The notes under the pieces are model-generated. The model saw nothing but the letters and a program-made list of their open reading frames with translations, was not told the origin of the DNA and did no database searches. Shown here one piece after another: positions 1 through 6,868 of a stretch of DNA of 11,461 nucleotides. Numbering within the stretch: position 1 is the stretch's first letter; each line of letters starts with the position of its first letter. This stretch comes from an uncultured Labedella sp. (lineage in GTDB: Bacteria > Actinomycetota > Actinomycetes > Actinomycetales > Microbacteriaceae), in contig CAKTZW010000026.1 of assembly GCA_934636065.1 (NCBI GenBank), positions 1 to 11,461 of the forward strand. The letters are read 5' to 3'. Position numbers and translations under genes: made by a program.

Positions 1-79
1 AGGCCCGCGCCCAGCTCGACGGCCTCGGCAAATACCTGGCCGACGGCGCCGTGGTGTCGGTCGCGACCCCGGCGCTCAC
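1..79 (-). CDS. Possible start of a further operon gene (partial, unrecognised)
   Basis: A GTG at 77-79 overlaps the TGA of the SIS gene in a GTGA junction, the same arrangement used between the hydrolase and kinase genes of this operon. From it an open frame of 26 codons runs to the window edge (begins VSAGVATDTTAPSARY). No good Shine-Dalgarno precedes it, only GGTGGTG, so it would depend on coupling. It contains two AGG codons, one TTG and one TAT, which are uncommon in the neighbouring genes. The alternative is a plus-strand gene ending here: positions 3-188 are open, begin ARAQLDGLGKYLADGAVV and have good codon use, but its stop at 186-188 would lie 113 nt inside the SIS gene. The wobble positions of the two frames coincide, so GC3 cannot separate them. 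I cannot assign a function to either. Confidence 0.3.
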   Translation of the reverse strand, partial: MSAGVATDTTAPSARYLPRPSSWARA

Positions 80-864
80 TTCACCACCGGCGCCGAGAAC
101 TCGCGGCTCCGCAGCCGACGCCAGAGCTCGGCGTAGTTCCGGTCGTTCTGCTGGTGCGCCTCCCTGGTGCGGTTGGAGTTGGTGTTGACCATGATCATGG
201 GCTCGACGCCGCGCGCGACGAGGGCCGCGGAGGTCGAGGCGTTGATCGCGTGGGACACCGCCACCGCGACGGAGGTCGAGGTCGGCCCGACGGGGTACTC
301 GAGGCCGTCGATGAACTGCGACGCGTCCTCGAGCGGGATGCCCGTGTCGATCGTGACGTCGGCGATCTCGAAGAGCCGCTGGCCGCTCGAGTGCCGGCTC
401 GCGACCTGCGAGGAGTGGGGCACGCTCGTGACCCCGATGACCTTGAGCCCGCGCTCCTGGAACTCCACGGCCATGTCGAGGATGACGGGGTTGATGCCGG
501 AGTGGCTGAAGAGGATGAGGGCGTCGCCGTCCTTCAGCTGGTGCGAGCGCAGGATGGCCTTGCCGTACCCCTCCTGCGTGTGGAGGAAGCGGTACTGCGC
601 GGCGCCCTGGTCGCCGAGGACGTGGTGCATGAGCGCGATCGAGCTCTCGACGATCGGCCGGAAGCCCGTGACGCCGCCCGTGCGCGGGAACGACTCGAGA
701 GCGGCGAAGCCGCCGTGCCCGGTTCCGAACGTGAAGACGAGCCCGTCTCCGGCGATCGCGTCGGCGCAGATCTCGCCGGCCGCGGCGATCGCGTCGGCCT
801 GCGTGTCGCGCACCCACGTCATCTTCGCGATGACGTCCTCGAGGTAGGTCTGGGCGATGGTCAT
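76..864 (-). CDS. SIS-domain sugar (phosphosugar) isomerase-like protein
   Basis: This 262-residue cytoplasmic protein belongs to the sugar-isomerase (SIS) fold group and resembles the ~250-residue PRK02947/UPF0309-type proteins. Visible marks are the phosphosugar-binding loop FGTGHGG (46-52), a second SIS loop FSHSGINP (119-126) and a C-terminal helix region rich in Asn/Arg (227-250). The ATG at 862-864 is chosen because AAGGAG lies 6 nt upstream; the frame stays open further 5' but there it only shadows the phosphorylase gene. It is the last well-supported gene of the operon, 31 nt after the phosphorylase stop. Family knowledge says that SIS domains bind or isomerise phosphorylated sugars. 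Action on the sugar phosphate released by the phosphorylase and kinase next door is my inference. It could instead be a sugar-phosphate-binding protein without isomerase activity. Confidence 0.88.
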   Translation of the reverse strand: MTIAQTYLEDVIAKMTWVRDTQADAIAAAGEICADAIAGDGLVFTFGTGHGGFAALESFPRTGGVTGFRPIVESSIALMHHVLGDQGAAQYRFLHTQEGYGKAILRSHQLKDGDALILFSHSGINPVILDMAVEFQERGLKVIGVTSVPHSSQVASRHSSGQRLFEIADVTIDTGIPLEDASQFIDGLEYPVGPTSTSVAVAVSHAINASTSAALVARGVEPMIMVNTNSNRTREAHQQNDRNYAELWRRLRSREFSAPVVK

Positions 865-895
865 GGTGTGCTCCTTCGGTGATCGAGTCGTGGTG

Positions 896-1657
896 TCACA
901 CGGCGGCGGTGGCGGTCGCCGCCGCGGCGGCGAGCGCGTCGAAGCCGGCGCGCAGCAGGTCGGCCTCCGCCGCGACGCGGGCGGAGTGCTCCATCTTCGA
1001 GTTGTCGACGCCCGAGACGCTCGCGAGGCAGAGCGAGCCCGCCGAGACGCCGAGGGCACGAGCGGCCACGAGGACCGCGCTCGTCTCCATGTCCGCCGCG
1101 ACGACACCGGCACGGGCGAGCGCGGCGTAGCGCTCGGCGACGGGGATGCGTCCGCTCCCCGTCTCGAACATGTCGGTGTAGAAGCCGTCGAAGGTGGCGA
1201 AGATGCCCGACCGCGTCGGCGCCCCCGCCGCGAGGACGGAGCGCTCGAGCTGCGCCGTGAGCGCGAGGTCGGGCACCGCGGGGAACTCGACGGGGAGGTA
1301 GCTCGCCGAGGTCGACTCGCCGCGGACGGCACCGTGGGCCACGACGAGCTCGCCGAGCTCGGTGTCGCCGAGCGTCATGACCGTGCCGAGCCGCACGAAG
1401 CGGCGGACGCCGAGACCGGCGAGCTCGTGCAGGACGACCGTCGCGATGGGTGCTCCCATGCCGAAAGCGCTCACCGTGATCCGCTGGCCCGCGTGGTAGC
1501 CGGTCGCCGTGGTGAGGCCGCGGTCCTCGTTGAGGATGACCGCGTCGTCGAGGAGCTCGGCGGCGAGCAGCACACGGCCGCGGTCGCCGACGAGGACGGC
1601 GGAGTCGCCGACGTCCTCCGGTCCGCAGCGCAGGTACCAGGCGGTGGAACTCGACAT
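896..1657 (-). CDS. Nucleoside phosphorylase, PNP/Udp family
   Basis: This 253-residue protein of the trimer/hexamer-forming PNP/uridine phosphorylase family is normal in length for DeoD/Udp relatives. It cleaves a nucleoside with phosphate to a free base and a pentose 1-phosphate. The expected landmarks are in order: GDRGRV (24-29, phosphate loop), FGMGAP (65-70), RLGT (89-92, phosphate Arg), DGFY (157-160) and ADMETS (188-193), whose Met-Glu binds ribose. Two specificity signs are missing. The purine-type catalytic SD after the last strand is SG (VSG 214-216), and the Gln/Arg pair that reads uracil in E. coli Udp is not evident, so the base is uncertain. The ATG at 1655-1657 has AAGGAG 8 nt upstream and overlaps the kinase stop by one base (TGATG). 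The C-terminus is an Ala/Thr-rich tail. Confidence 0.9.
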   Translation of the reverse strand: MSSSTAWYLRCGPEDVGDSAVLVGDRGRVLLAAELLDDAVILNEDRGLTTATGYHAGQRITVSAFGMGAPIATVVLHELAGLGVRRFVRLGTVMTLGDTELGELVVAHGAVRGESTSASYLPVEFPAVPDLALTAQLERSVLAAGAPTRSGIFATFDGFYTDMFETGSGRIPVAERYAALARAGVVAADMETSAVLVAARALGVSAGSLCLASVSGVDNSKMEHSARVAAEADLLRAGFDALAAAAATATAAV

Positions 1658-2598
1658 CAGTGGTTCTCCTTCTGTGGTGCGTCGGCGGTGGTCGCCGAGG
1701 ATGTGGTGCGCTCGCGCAGCAGCGCCGTGGCCGCTCGCGACGCCCTCGTGACGAGCTCGTCGATGGTCGTGTCCTCGAGCGAGGCGACCGGAGCGGAGGA
1801 GGCGAGCAGCGCGGTGAGCGTGCCGACGAAGGTGTCGCCGGCTCCCGTGGTGTCGTCGACGTCGAGGGGGTCGACGGCGATCGGGTGCTGGCGCGGCGTC
1901 GACGTCCCGTCGGCCCGCGCCCACCCGACGCCGTCGGCACCGCGCGTCTCGACGACGAGGGCGCCGGGGCGCACGAGCCGCTCGACGGGCGTTCCGCCGC
2001 GGGAGAGGTACGGTCGCTCCCCCCGACTGAAGCTCACGACGTCGGCGCGAGCGAGCAGTCGCTCCACCATCGCGCCGTCGTAGGCGTCCTCGTCGTGCTT
2101 GACGGCCCACACGAGCCGCGCCGCCGGCGGGAGGGCGGACAGGACCGCCTCCGTGACGGTCCGGGGGGCCACGGTCAGCAGCGTCCAGCCGCTCTCTTCG
2201 ATCGCACGCGACTGGGCGGCGTCGAGGGCGGTGCCCTGGCAGTCGCCCGGGTCGAAGAGGCAGATCGTCCCGCCCGTGCCCACTTCGATGAGCGTGGCGC
2301 TCGGACTCCGGGTGCCCGCCGTCACGATCCCCGCGGTGCCGCCGGTGCGCCCGACGGCCTCCGTCCACGCGCGGCCACCGTGGTCGTCTCCGACCCAGCT
2401 GACGGCGTCGGGGTGCGCGCCGCCGGCCGCGACGGCGCGCGTCAGGTGGGCGATCCCCCCGGGCGCCGGAGCGGACGAGACGAGCGGTCTCTCGAGGATG
2501 CTCGTCGCGTCGATCCCGTGGAAGGCGCGCACCGACGTCGACGAGTCGAGGCAGGCGTACCCGACGACGGCGACGGTCGGAGCGGCGGAGGCGGTCAC
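1657..2598 (-). CDS. PfkB-family carbohydrate/nucleoside kinase
   Basis: This 313-residue protein is a ribokinase-type (PfkB) ATP-dependent kinase of usual length. The C-terminal signature DTTGAGDTF (249-257) carries the anion hole and the catalytic base Asp255. The N-terminal motif PGGIAHLTRA (46-55) is degenerate: the family's usual Asn after GG is Leu here. The start is the GTG at 2596-2598, which overlaps the hydrolase stop as GTGA. No Shine-Dalgarno is visible, so translation is probably coupled. The frame is open further upstream, but that part only shadows the hydrolase gene. The phosphoryl acceptor is unknown. Placement just before a nucleoside phosphorylase and SIS gene suggests ribose, ribose 1-phosphate or an intact nucleoside (inference). 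The last 20 residues are a polar tail not needed by the fold. Confidence 0.88.
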   Translation of the reverse strand: MTASAAPTVAVVGYACLDSSTSVRAFHGIDATSILERPLVSSAPAPGGIAHLTRAVAAGGAHPDAVSWVGDDHGGRAWTEAVGRTGGTAGIVTAGTRSPSATLIEVGTGGTICLFDPGDCQGTALDAAQSRAIEESGWTLLTVAPRTVTEAVLSALPPAARLVWAVKHDEDAYDGAMVERLLARADVVSFSRGERPYLSRGGTPVERLVRPGALVVETRGADGVGWARADGTSTPRQHPIAVDPLDVDDTTGAGDTFVGTLTALLASSAPVASLEDTTIDELVTRASRAATALLRERTTSSATTADAPQKENH

Positions 2599-3164
2599 AG
2601 GGCGGCGATCGCTTCGTCGAGCGTCGGGACGCGGCCGATGTAGCGCTCGATGTCCTCGAGGCTCGCCTCGGCGAGGTGTGGCCGGTTCGAGTTGGTCGTC
2701 TCGCGCGGCACCCACACCTCGAACCCGCCGGCGAAGCCGTCCTGCGCCGTCGCGCGGATGCAGACGTTCGTCTTCACGCCGACGACGACGATGCGCCGGA
2801 TCCCCTGCTCGCGCAGGAGCAGGTCGAGGTCGGTGGCGTAGAACGCGGAGAACCGCCGCTTGGGCACCTCGACCTCCCGCCCGCTCGGGAGCGGCTCGAA
2901 GCCGGGCACGTACGCGGCGTCGCTCGCGCCGATCTCGTGGTGCCGCGGGAGCTTCGAGAACTCGAAGTCCCCGAACCCGGGGTAGTGCCGCTCGACGGCG
3001 TGCACGACGAGGGTGCCGTTCTCCCGCGCCACGTCGAGGAGTCGCCGGATCGGGTCGAGCACCTCGAGGGCGGCCGGGTAGAAGTTCGGCTCGTTCTCGT
3101 CGAAGAACGACGCGATGACGTCGACGAGCACGAGAGCGGTGGGCACGCGGGAGGACTCGGTCAT
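2595..3164 (-). CDS. Isochorismatase-family cysteine hydrolase
   Basis: This 189-residue cytoplasmic protein is the typical size for the isochorismatase/nicotinamidase superfamily. The Asp-Lys-Cys catalytic triad is visible: Asp15 in LVLVDV, Lys102 in VPKRRFSAF and Cys135 in GVKTNVCIRATA, which also supplies the family's conserved turn before the nucleophile. Members hydrolyse amides such as nicotinamide, ureidoacrylate or N-carbamoyl compounds, or enol ethers such as isochorismate. The substrate is not readable here. Start ATG at 3162-3164 lies one base after the permease stop (TGACATG), with only a weak GTGAG upstream. The stop overlaps the kinase start. Its position in a nucleoside-type operon suggests work on a base-derived amide (inference), comparable in idea to RutB of pyrimidine breakdown but without evidence of identity. 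Confidence 0.88.
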   Translation of the reverse strand: MTESSRVPTALVLVDVIASFFDENEPNFYPAALEVLDPIRRLLDVARENGTLVVHAVERHYPGFGDFEFSKLPRHHEIGASDAAYVPGFEPLPSGREVEVPKRRFSAFYATDLDLLLREQGIRRIVVVGVKTNVCIRATAQDGFAGGFEVWVPRETTNSNRPHLAEASLEDIERYIGRVPTLDEAIAAL

Positions 3165-3165
3165 G

Positions 3166-4068
3166 TCAGCTCACTTTCCGGGCGCTGGTGAGATGCTCGC
3201 GGATGCCCGTGACGGCGAGCACGATGACGACGGCCGCGTACGGCAGTGTCGAGATGATGTCGGGATTGACGCCCCCGACGGTCTGCAGGCGGATCTGCAG
3301 GGCGTCGAAGAAGCCGAAGAGCACGCACGCGAGCGCCGTCGGCAACGGTCGGGAACGACCGAAGTAGAACGCGGCGAGGGCGACGTAGCCCCGGCCCGCC
3401 GTCATGTTCTCGTTGAAGAGCCCGACGGTTCCGAGGCTGAGGGCGACGCCACCGAGCGCTGCGAGCGCTCCCGCGATGAGACCGGCGCCGTCGCGGAGAC
3501 CCGCCGTCCGTAGGCCGAGGGAGGTGGCCGCGGGCTCCGCCGCTCCCGTCGCGCGCAGGCGCACGCCCCACGCCGTGTTGCGGAGGATCCAGGCGACGAC
3601 CGGCACGAGGACGACGCACAGCCAGAACAGCGGGTCCTTCCCGGAGATCAGCGCGCCGAGGACCGGCACGTCGTGCACGCCGGGGATGACGAAGCGCGGC
3701 AGACGCTCGAGTCCGTCGATCTGGAGCGTTCCGGAGACCCCGAATCCGGCGCGGAGGACGTAGCCGATCGTGCCGAGGACGACGATGTTGAAGCCGAGGC
3801 CGACGATGATCTCGTTGCCCTTCAGCCGCGTGATGAGGAGGCTCATGATCCACCCCGTGAACGCGCCGGCGAGCATCCCGCCGAGCGCTCCCAGCGCCCA
3901 GTTCCCGGTGACGCCGCTGAGGAGCGCGCCGAACAGTGCGCCCGTGAGCATGTGGGCCTCGAGCCCGATGTTGACCACACCGGCGATCCGATGGATCGCG
4001 CCGCCGAGCGCGGCGAGGACGAGTGGCACCGAGAGCGTGAGCCCCGAGGCGATGAGGGCGTCGATCAT
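3166..4068 (-). CDS. Second ABC permease as an independent reading (internal start)
   Basis: If the two permeases are translated separately, the second starts at ATG 4066-4068 and gives 300 residues, the usual length of YufQ-type BMP-transporter permeases. AAGGGAG (4075-4081 on the minus strand) lies 6 nt before this ATG, a better Shine-Dalgarno than a purely internal methionine would be expected to have. Features include the NIGLEAHM motif in the first third, the cytoplasmic coupling loop around LKGNEIIVG, and repeated hydrophobic segments ending LPYAAVVIVLAVTGIREHL. It pairs with the upstream permease and the double ATPase to import the ligand captured by the BMP lipoprotein. This region is also included in the fused frame listed separately. 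Confidence 0.6.
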   Translation of the reverse strand: MIDALIASGLTLSVPLVLAALGGAIHRIAGVVNIGLEAHMLTGALFGALLSGVTGNWALGALGGMLAGAFTGWIMSLLITRLKGNEIIVGLGFNIVVLGTIGYVLRAGFGVSGTLQIDGLERLPRFVIPGVHDVPVLGALISGKDPLFWLCVVLVPVVAWILRNTAWGVRLRATGAAEPAATSLGLRTAGLRDGAGLIAGALAALGGVALSLGTVGLFNENMTAGRGYVALAAFYFGRSRPLPTALACVLFGFFDALQIRLQTVGGVNPDIISTLPYAAVVIVLAVTGIREHLTSARKVS

Positions 4069-5205
4069 GCGGCGCTCCCTTCCCGGGCGACCCGACGGCG
4101 GCGCGCAGCGCCTGGTCGCGATCCGGGGGATCGCGAAGACCGCGACGGCGAAGACCATGACGGTGCCCTCCAGGATGTCGATGAGCTGGACGGGCAGGTC
4201 GATGAAGAGCTGCACCGTCGCGCCCGCCGCATTGAGGGCGCCGAAGAGCACGGCGCCGACGAGGATCCCGATCGGGTTGAAGCGGGCGAGGAGCGCGATC
4301 GCGATGCCCGTGAATCCGAAACCGGCGGAGAACCCCTCGGTGTAGCGATGCACGAGACCGAGGGTGTGGGCGCCTCCCCCGATCCCGCCGATGAGGCCGG
4401 CACCGAGGAGCGCGACGAGCAGGACCGTGCGGACCCGGAGCCCCTGCGCGATGGAGAACCGCGGGGCGCTTCCGACCGCCCGGAACTCGAAGCCGATCGT
4501 CGTGAAGCGCATCCACACCGTGTAGCCGACGAGGAAGAGGAGCGCGATCACGAGCCCCCAGCTCGTCTGTCCCGGCGGGGCGATGGCGGGGAGCTCCGCA
4601 TTCGCGGCGACGTAGGCCGTGGCGGAGTTGGCCTGGCCGCGTTCCTGGAAGAAGGCCTGCACGCTCCAGCCCGCGAGCCCGGCGACGATGAAGTTGAACA
4701 TGAGCGTCGTCACGACCTCGTCGACGGCCCACAGCGAGCGCAGGACCGCCGGCACGACGGCGACGAGGACGCCGGCGACCGTCGCCCCGAGGAGGGGGAG
4801 CAGGATCGCGACGATCGGCGGGGCCCCCTCCATGCGCGCCCCGATGACGGCGGCCGTGAGCCCGCCGAGGACGAAGCTGCCCTCGACCCCGACGGTGAAG
4901 ACGCCGGCACGATAGGCGAAGGCCGCGGCGATCGCCGTGAACAGGATGGGCGTCGTGGCCGCGAGCGTCGCGTTGATCCGGCTCGGCGTGCCGAAGGCCT
5001 CGGCCGCGAGTCGCCCGTACACGGCGAGGGGGTCGTTGCCCGTCGCGGCGAGGACGAGCGCGCCGACGACGAGGGCGATACCGCCGGGCAGGCCGGCGTG
5101 CCGGAGCACGCGCCCCGTCGCGACGGCGACACGACGGCCCGCCGGTTGCCGGGCGTCGGTGGGGGCCGGCGCGACGGGGGCCGCGTGTTCCGGAGTCGTC
5201 GTCAT
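3166..5205 (-). CDS. Two BMP-type ABC transporter permeases in one open frame (fused)
   Basis: The frame from ATG 5203-5205 to TGA 3166-3168 is uninterrupted for 679 codons and contains two complete BPD_transp_2 permeases (RbsC/YufP/YufQ type). The first (residues 1 to about 362) has a polar N-terminal arm of about 25 residues, then hydrophobic segments and the EAA-like stretch FTVGVEGSF. The second (380-679) starts MIDALIASGLTL and carries VVNIGLEAHM and the LKGNEIIVGLGFN loop. Both are normally separate proteins of about 350 and 300 residues. The joining stretch (363-379, ATRRCAPPSGRPGRERR) is basic, Pro-rich and not membrane-like. The start overlaps the ATPase stop as ATGA and has GGGAGGGG upstream. 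Together the two domains would form the membrane channel of the importer. This may be a real fusion, or the result of a one-base insertion in gene, assembly or reads that removed the first permease's stop. Confidence 0.75.
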   Translation of the reverse strand: MTTTPEHAAPVAPAPTDARQPAGRRVAVATGRVLRHAGLPGGIALVVGALVLAATGNDPLAVYGRLAAEAFGTPSRINATLAATTPILFTAIAAAFAYRAGVFTVGVEGSFVLGGLTAAVIGARMEGAPPIVAILLPLLGATVAGVLVAVVPAVLRSLWAVDEVVTTLMFNFIVAGLAGWSVQAFFQERGQANSATAYVAANAELPAIAPPGQTSWGLVIALLFLVGYTVWMRFTTIGFEFRAVGSAPRFSIAQGLRVRTVLLVALLGAGLIGGIGGGAHTLGLVHRYTEGFSAGFGFTGIAIALLARFNPIGILVGAVLFGALNAAGATVQLFIDLPVQLIDILEGTVMVFAVAVFAIPRIATRRCAPPSGRPGRERRMIDALIASGLTLSVPLVLAALGGAIHRIAGVVNIGLEAHMLTGALFGALLSGVTGNWALGALGGMLAGAFTGWIMSLLITRLKGNEIIVGLGFNIVVLGTIGYVLRAGFGVSGTLQIDGLERLPRFVIPGVHDVPVLGALISGKDPLFWLCVVLVPVVAWILRNTAWGVRLRATGAAEPAATSLGLRTAGLRDGAGLIAGALAALGGVALSLGTVGLFNENMTAGRGYVALAAFYFGRSRPLPTALACVLFGFFDALQIRLQTVGGVNPDIISTLPYAAVVIVLAVTGIREHLTSARKVS
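4065..4119 (-). other. Permease-permease junction with retained ATGA and Shine-Dalgarno
   Basis: Reading the minus strand, the codons for RIATRRCAPPSGRPGRERR run straight into the second permease's ATG. In the frame one base away, the same DNA reads toward ARRRRVAREGSAA and ends at a TGA overlapping that ATG (ATGA). Removing a single base, for example the T of the TGC codon (position 4107), would give a first permease ending RIATRRARRRRVAREGSAA with the same ATGA coupling seen at the ATPase/permease junction. An ATGATC start always creates a TGA in that frame, so the overlap alone is not proof. Confidence 0.5.
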
Positions 5206-6785
5206 CGCGCCCCTCCCTCGGTCGTCGTCGGGCGGTCGTCGTGCCGACCGAGCATGAGGGCTCCGATCTCCGCGCGACTCGCGTCGCCCGCGCACTCGCC
5301 GGCGACGCGGCCCCGGTGGAGCACGACGATGCGGTCGGCGAGCTCGCGGAGCTCGTCGAGCTCCTCGCTGAACAGGACGATCGCCGTCCCGTCCTCGCGG
5401 GCACGGCGGAGGAGCTCGTGCAGGTCGGCGATTCCGCGGATGTCGACGCCGCGCGTCGGCTGACTCGCGATGAGGACCGTCGGGCGCCCGATGGTCTCCC
5501 GACCGATCACGACGCGCTGCTGGTTGCCGCCGGACAGGCTCGACGCCGGGTCGGACGGCGAACCGAAGCGCACGGAGGCGCGCTCGAGCACTGACGCGAC
5601 CCGCTCGCGGACCCGGGAGGGCCGGAGCCAGCCGCCGCGCGCGAGCGACGGCAGGTCGGGTGAGGCGATGGCGTTGTCGGCGAGCGAGAGGCCCAGGGCG
5701 AGACCCTCGTGCTTCCTGTCCGCGCTCACGTACGCGACGCCGGCCGCCCGGCGCGCGCGCACCCGCATCCCGACCACGGAACGTCCGCCCAGCACGACGT
5801 CCCCGGCGGAGGCCGTCCGGATTCCCGCGAGGACCTCGGCGAGCTCCTCCTGCCCGTTGCCCGCGACCGCCGCGACCCCGAGGATCTCGCCGGAGCGCAC
5901 CTCGAAGCCGACGTCGTCGAGCCGCGCGAGACCGCGGTCGTCGGTCGCGCTGAGCCCCGTCACCGCCAGGACGACGTCGCCCGGCCGCCCGCGCGAGGCG
6001 CTGCGCTCCGTCGGCGCGGAGTCGCCGACGATGTGGCCGGCGAGGTCGTCGCGCGTGTAGCCGCCGCGTTCGAGCCGTGCGACGGTCCGGCCGGCCCGCA
6101 GGACCGTCACGACATCGGCGACGGTCACGACCTCGTCGAGCTTGTGGCTGATGAACACGATCGTGCGCCCGGCGTCCCGGAGCGACCCGAGCAGCCGCAG
6201 GAGTTCGTCGGCCTGTGCGGGGGCGAGCACGGCCGTCGGCTCGTCGAGGATGAGGACGTCGGCGCCGCGATAGACGAGTCGGAGGATCTCGACCTGCTGC
6301 TGGATCGCGATGGAGGCGTGCGCCGCCGTCGTGTCCCACTCCACGGTGATGCCGACCGAGCGGGCGAGCTCCGTGGCGCGCTCGAGCGCCGCCGACCAGT
6401 CGATCCGCGGGCCGGTCCGGGGTTCGTGGCCCAGGATGAGGTTCTCGAGGAGGGTGAGCTCCTGGACGATCGCGAGCTCCTGCTGGACGAGCCCGATGCC
6501 CCGTGCGATCGCGTCGCGGGGCCCGGAGAGGGAGGCGGCGACGTCGTCGACGATCACCGAACCGGAGTCGGGCCGGTCGAGCCCGTAGAGCATCCGCATG
6601 AGCGTGCTCTTCCCCGCGCCGTTCTCGCCCACTACGGCGTGCACCGTCGCCGGAGCGACCTCGAGCGTCACGGCGACGTTCGCGCGCACGGGCCCGAAGG
6701 AACGGCTGACGTCACGCGCGCCGATGCGGCAGCCCGGTGTTCCGCGCTCGGGAGCCGCGCTGCGGCGGGGGGAGGCGATGCTCAC
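5202..6785 (-). CDS. ABC transporter ATP-binding protein, double ATPase (BMP/ribose type)
   Basis: This 527-residue cytoplasmic subunit has two fused nucleotide-binding domains, as in YufO/NupO, BmpE and RbsA. The first half has Walker A GENGAGKST (53-61), Q-loop VQQE (100-103), a divergent signature ASIAIQQQVEIL (157-168) and Walker B LILDEPTAVL (178-187), with SHKLDEV as the H-loop. The second half has a degenerate Walker A (VAGNGQEELAEVLAG), a full LSGGNQQR signature (417-424) and an altered Walker B (LIASQPTRGVDI). The second half's lost P-loop is usual for this family. Loss of the signature glycine in the first half is less usual. The GTG start at 6783-6785 is chosen from the AGGAG 8 nt upstream. 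A longer frame 5' of it lies in the intergenic hairpin and looks non-coding. The stop overlaps the permease ATG (ATGA). Confidence 0.9.
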   Translation of the reverse strand: MSIASPRRSAAPERGTPGCRIGARDVSRSFGPVRANVAVTLEVAPATVHAVVGENGAGKSTLMRMLYGLDRPDSGSVIVDDVAASLSGPRDAIARGIGLVQQELAIVQELTLLENLILGHEPRTGPRIDWSAALERATELARSVGITVEWDTTAAHASIAIQQQVEILRLVYRGADVLILDEPTAVLAPAQADELLRLLGSLRDAGRTIVFISHKLDEVVTVADVVTVLRAGRTVARLERGGYTRDDLAGHIVGDSAPTERSASRGRPGDVVLAVTGLSATDDRGLARLDDVGFEVRSGEILGVAAVAGNGQEELAEVLAGIRTASAGDVVLGGRSVVGMRVRARRAAGVAYVSADRKHEGLALGLSLADNAIASPDLPSLARGGWLRPSRVRERVASVLERASVRFGSPSDPASSLSGGNQQRVVIGRETIGRPTVLIASQPTRGVDIRGIADLHELLRRAREDGTAIVLFSEELDELRELADRIVVLHRGRVAGECAGDASRAEIGALMLGRHDDRPTTTEGGAR

Positions 6786-6793
6786 GCTCGTTT

Positions 6794-6798
6794 CTCCT
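6794..6798 (-). promoter_or_regulatory. Shine-Dalgarno deciding the GTG start of the ATPase
   Basis: AGGAG on the minus strand is followed by 8 nt (AAACGAGC) and then GTG AGC ATC. This places the start at 6785 rather than at the ATG-initiated longer frame that begins near 6917 inside the binding-protein gene. Confidence 0.7.
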
Positions 6799-6818
6799 GC
6801 TGTCGGGGAGGGGATGGG

Positions 6819-6862
6819 GCCCGACCGGCGGTGCGCGGTGCGCTGGGCGCCGCCGGCCGGGC
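6819..6862 (-). repeat. Intercistronic RNA hairpin between binding-protein and ATPase genes
   Basis: The arms GCCCGACCGGCGG (6819-6831) and CCGCCGGCCGGGC (6850-6862) are complementary over 13 positions with one A/C mismatch on the plus strand. In the minus-strand transcript this becomes a G-U pair, so all 13 pairs form. The loop is 18 nt. The stem begins 6 nt after the binding-protein stop and ends well before the ATPase Shine-Dalgarno, and no U-run follows. It therefore fits an mRNA-stabilising or partially terminating element that lifts binding-protein expression over the membrane and ATPase genes, as known for other ABC operons such as malE-malF. The role is inferred. Confidence 0.55.
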
Positions 6863-6868
6863 GGTCTG

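Noticed and set aside
857..2083. Plus-strand open frame opposite the phosphorylase and kinase genes
   Set aside because: Arg/Glu/Asp/Val-rich shadow of two well-supported enzymes on the other strand.
3673..5463. Long plus-strand open frame (596 codons) opposite the permeases
   Set aside because: Composition is extreme in Asp, Glu, Arg and Gly with no recognisable domain, as expected for the antisense of GC-rich membrane-protein genes.
5206..6339. Upstream extension of the permease frame into the ATPase gene
   Set aside because: This part is Arg/Pro-rich and out of frame with the ATPase motifs. The permease start at 5205 has a Shine-Dalgarno and an ATGA overlap.
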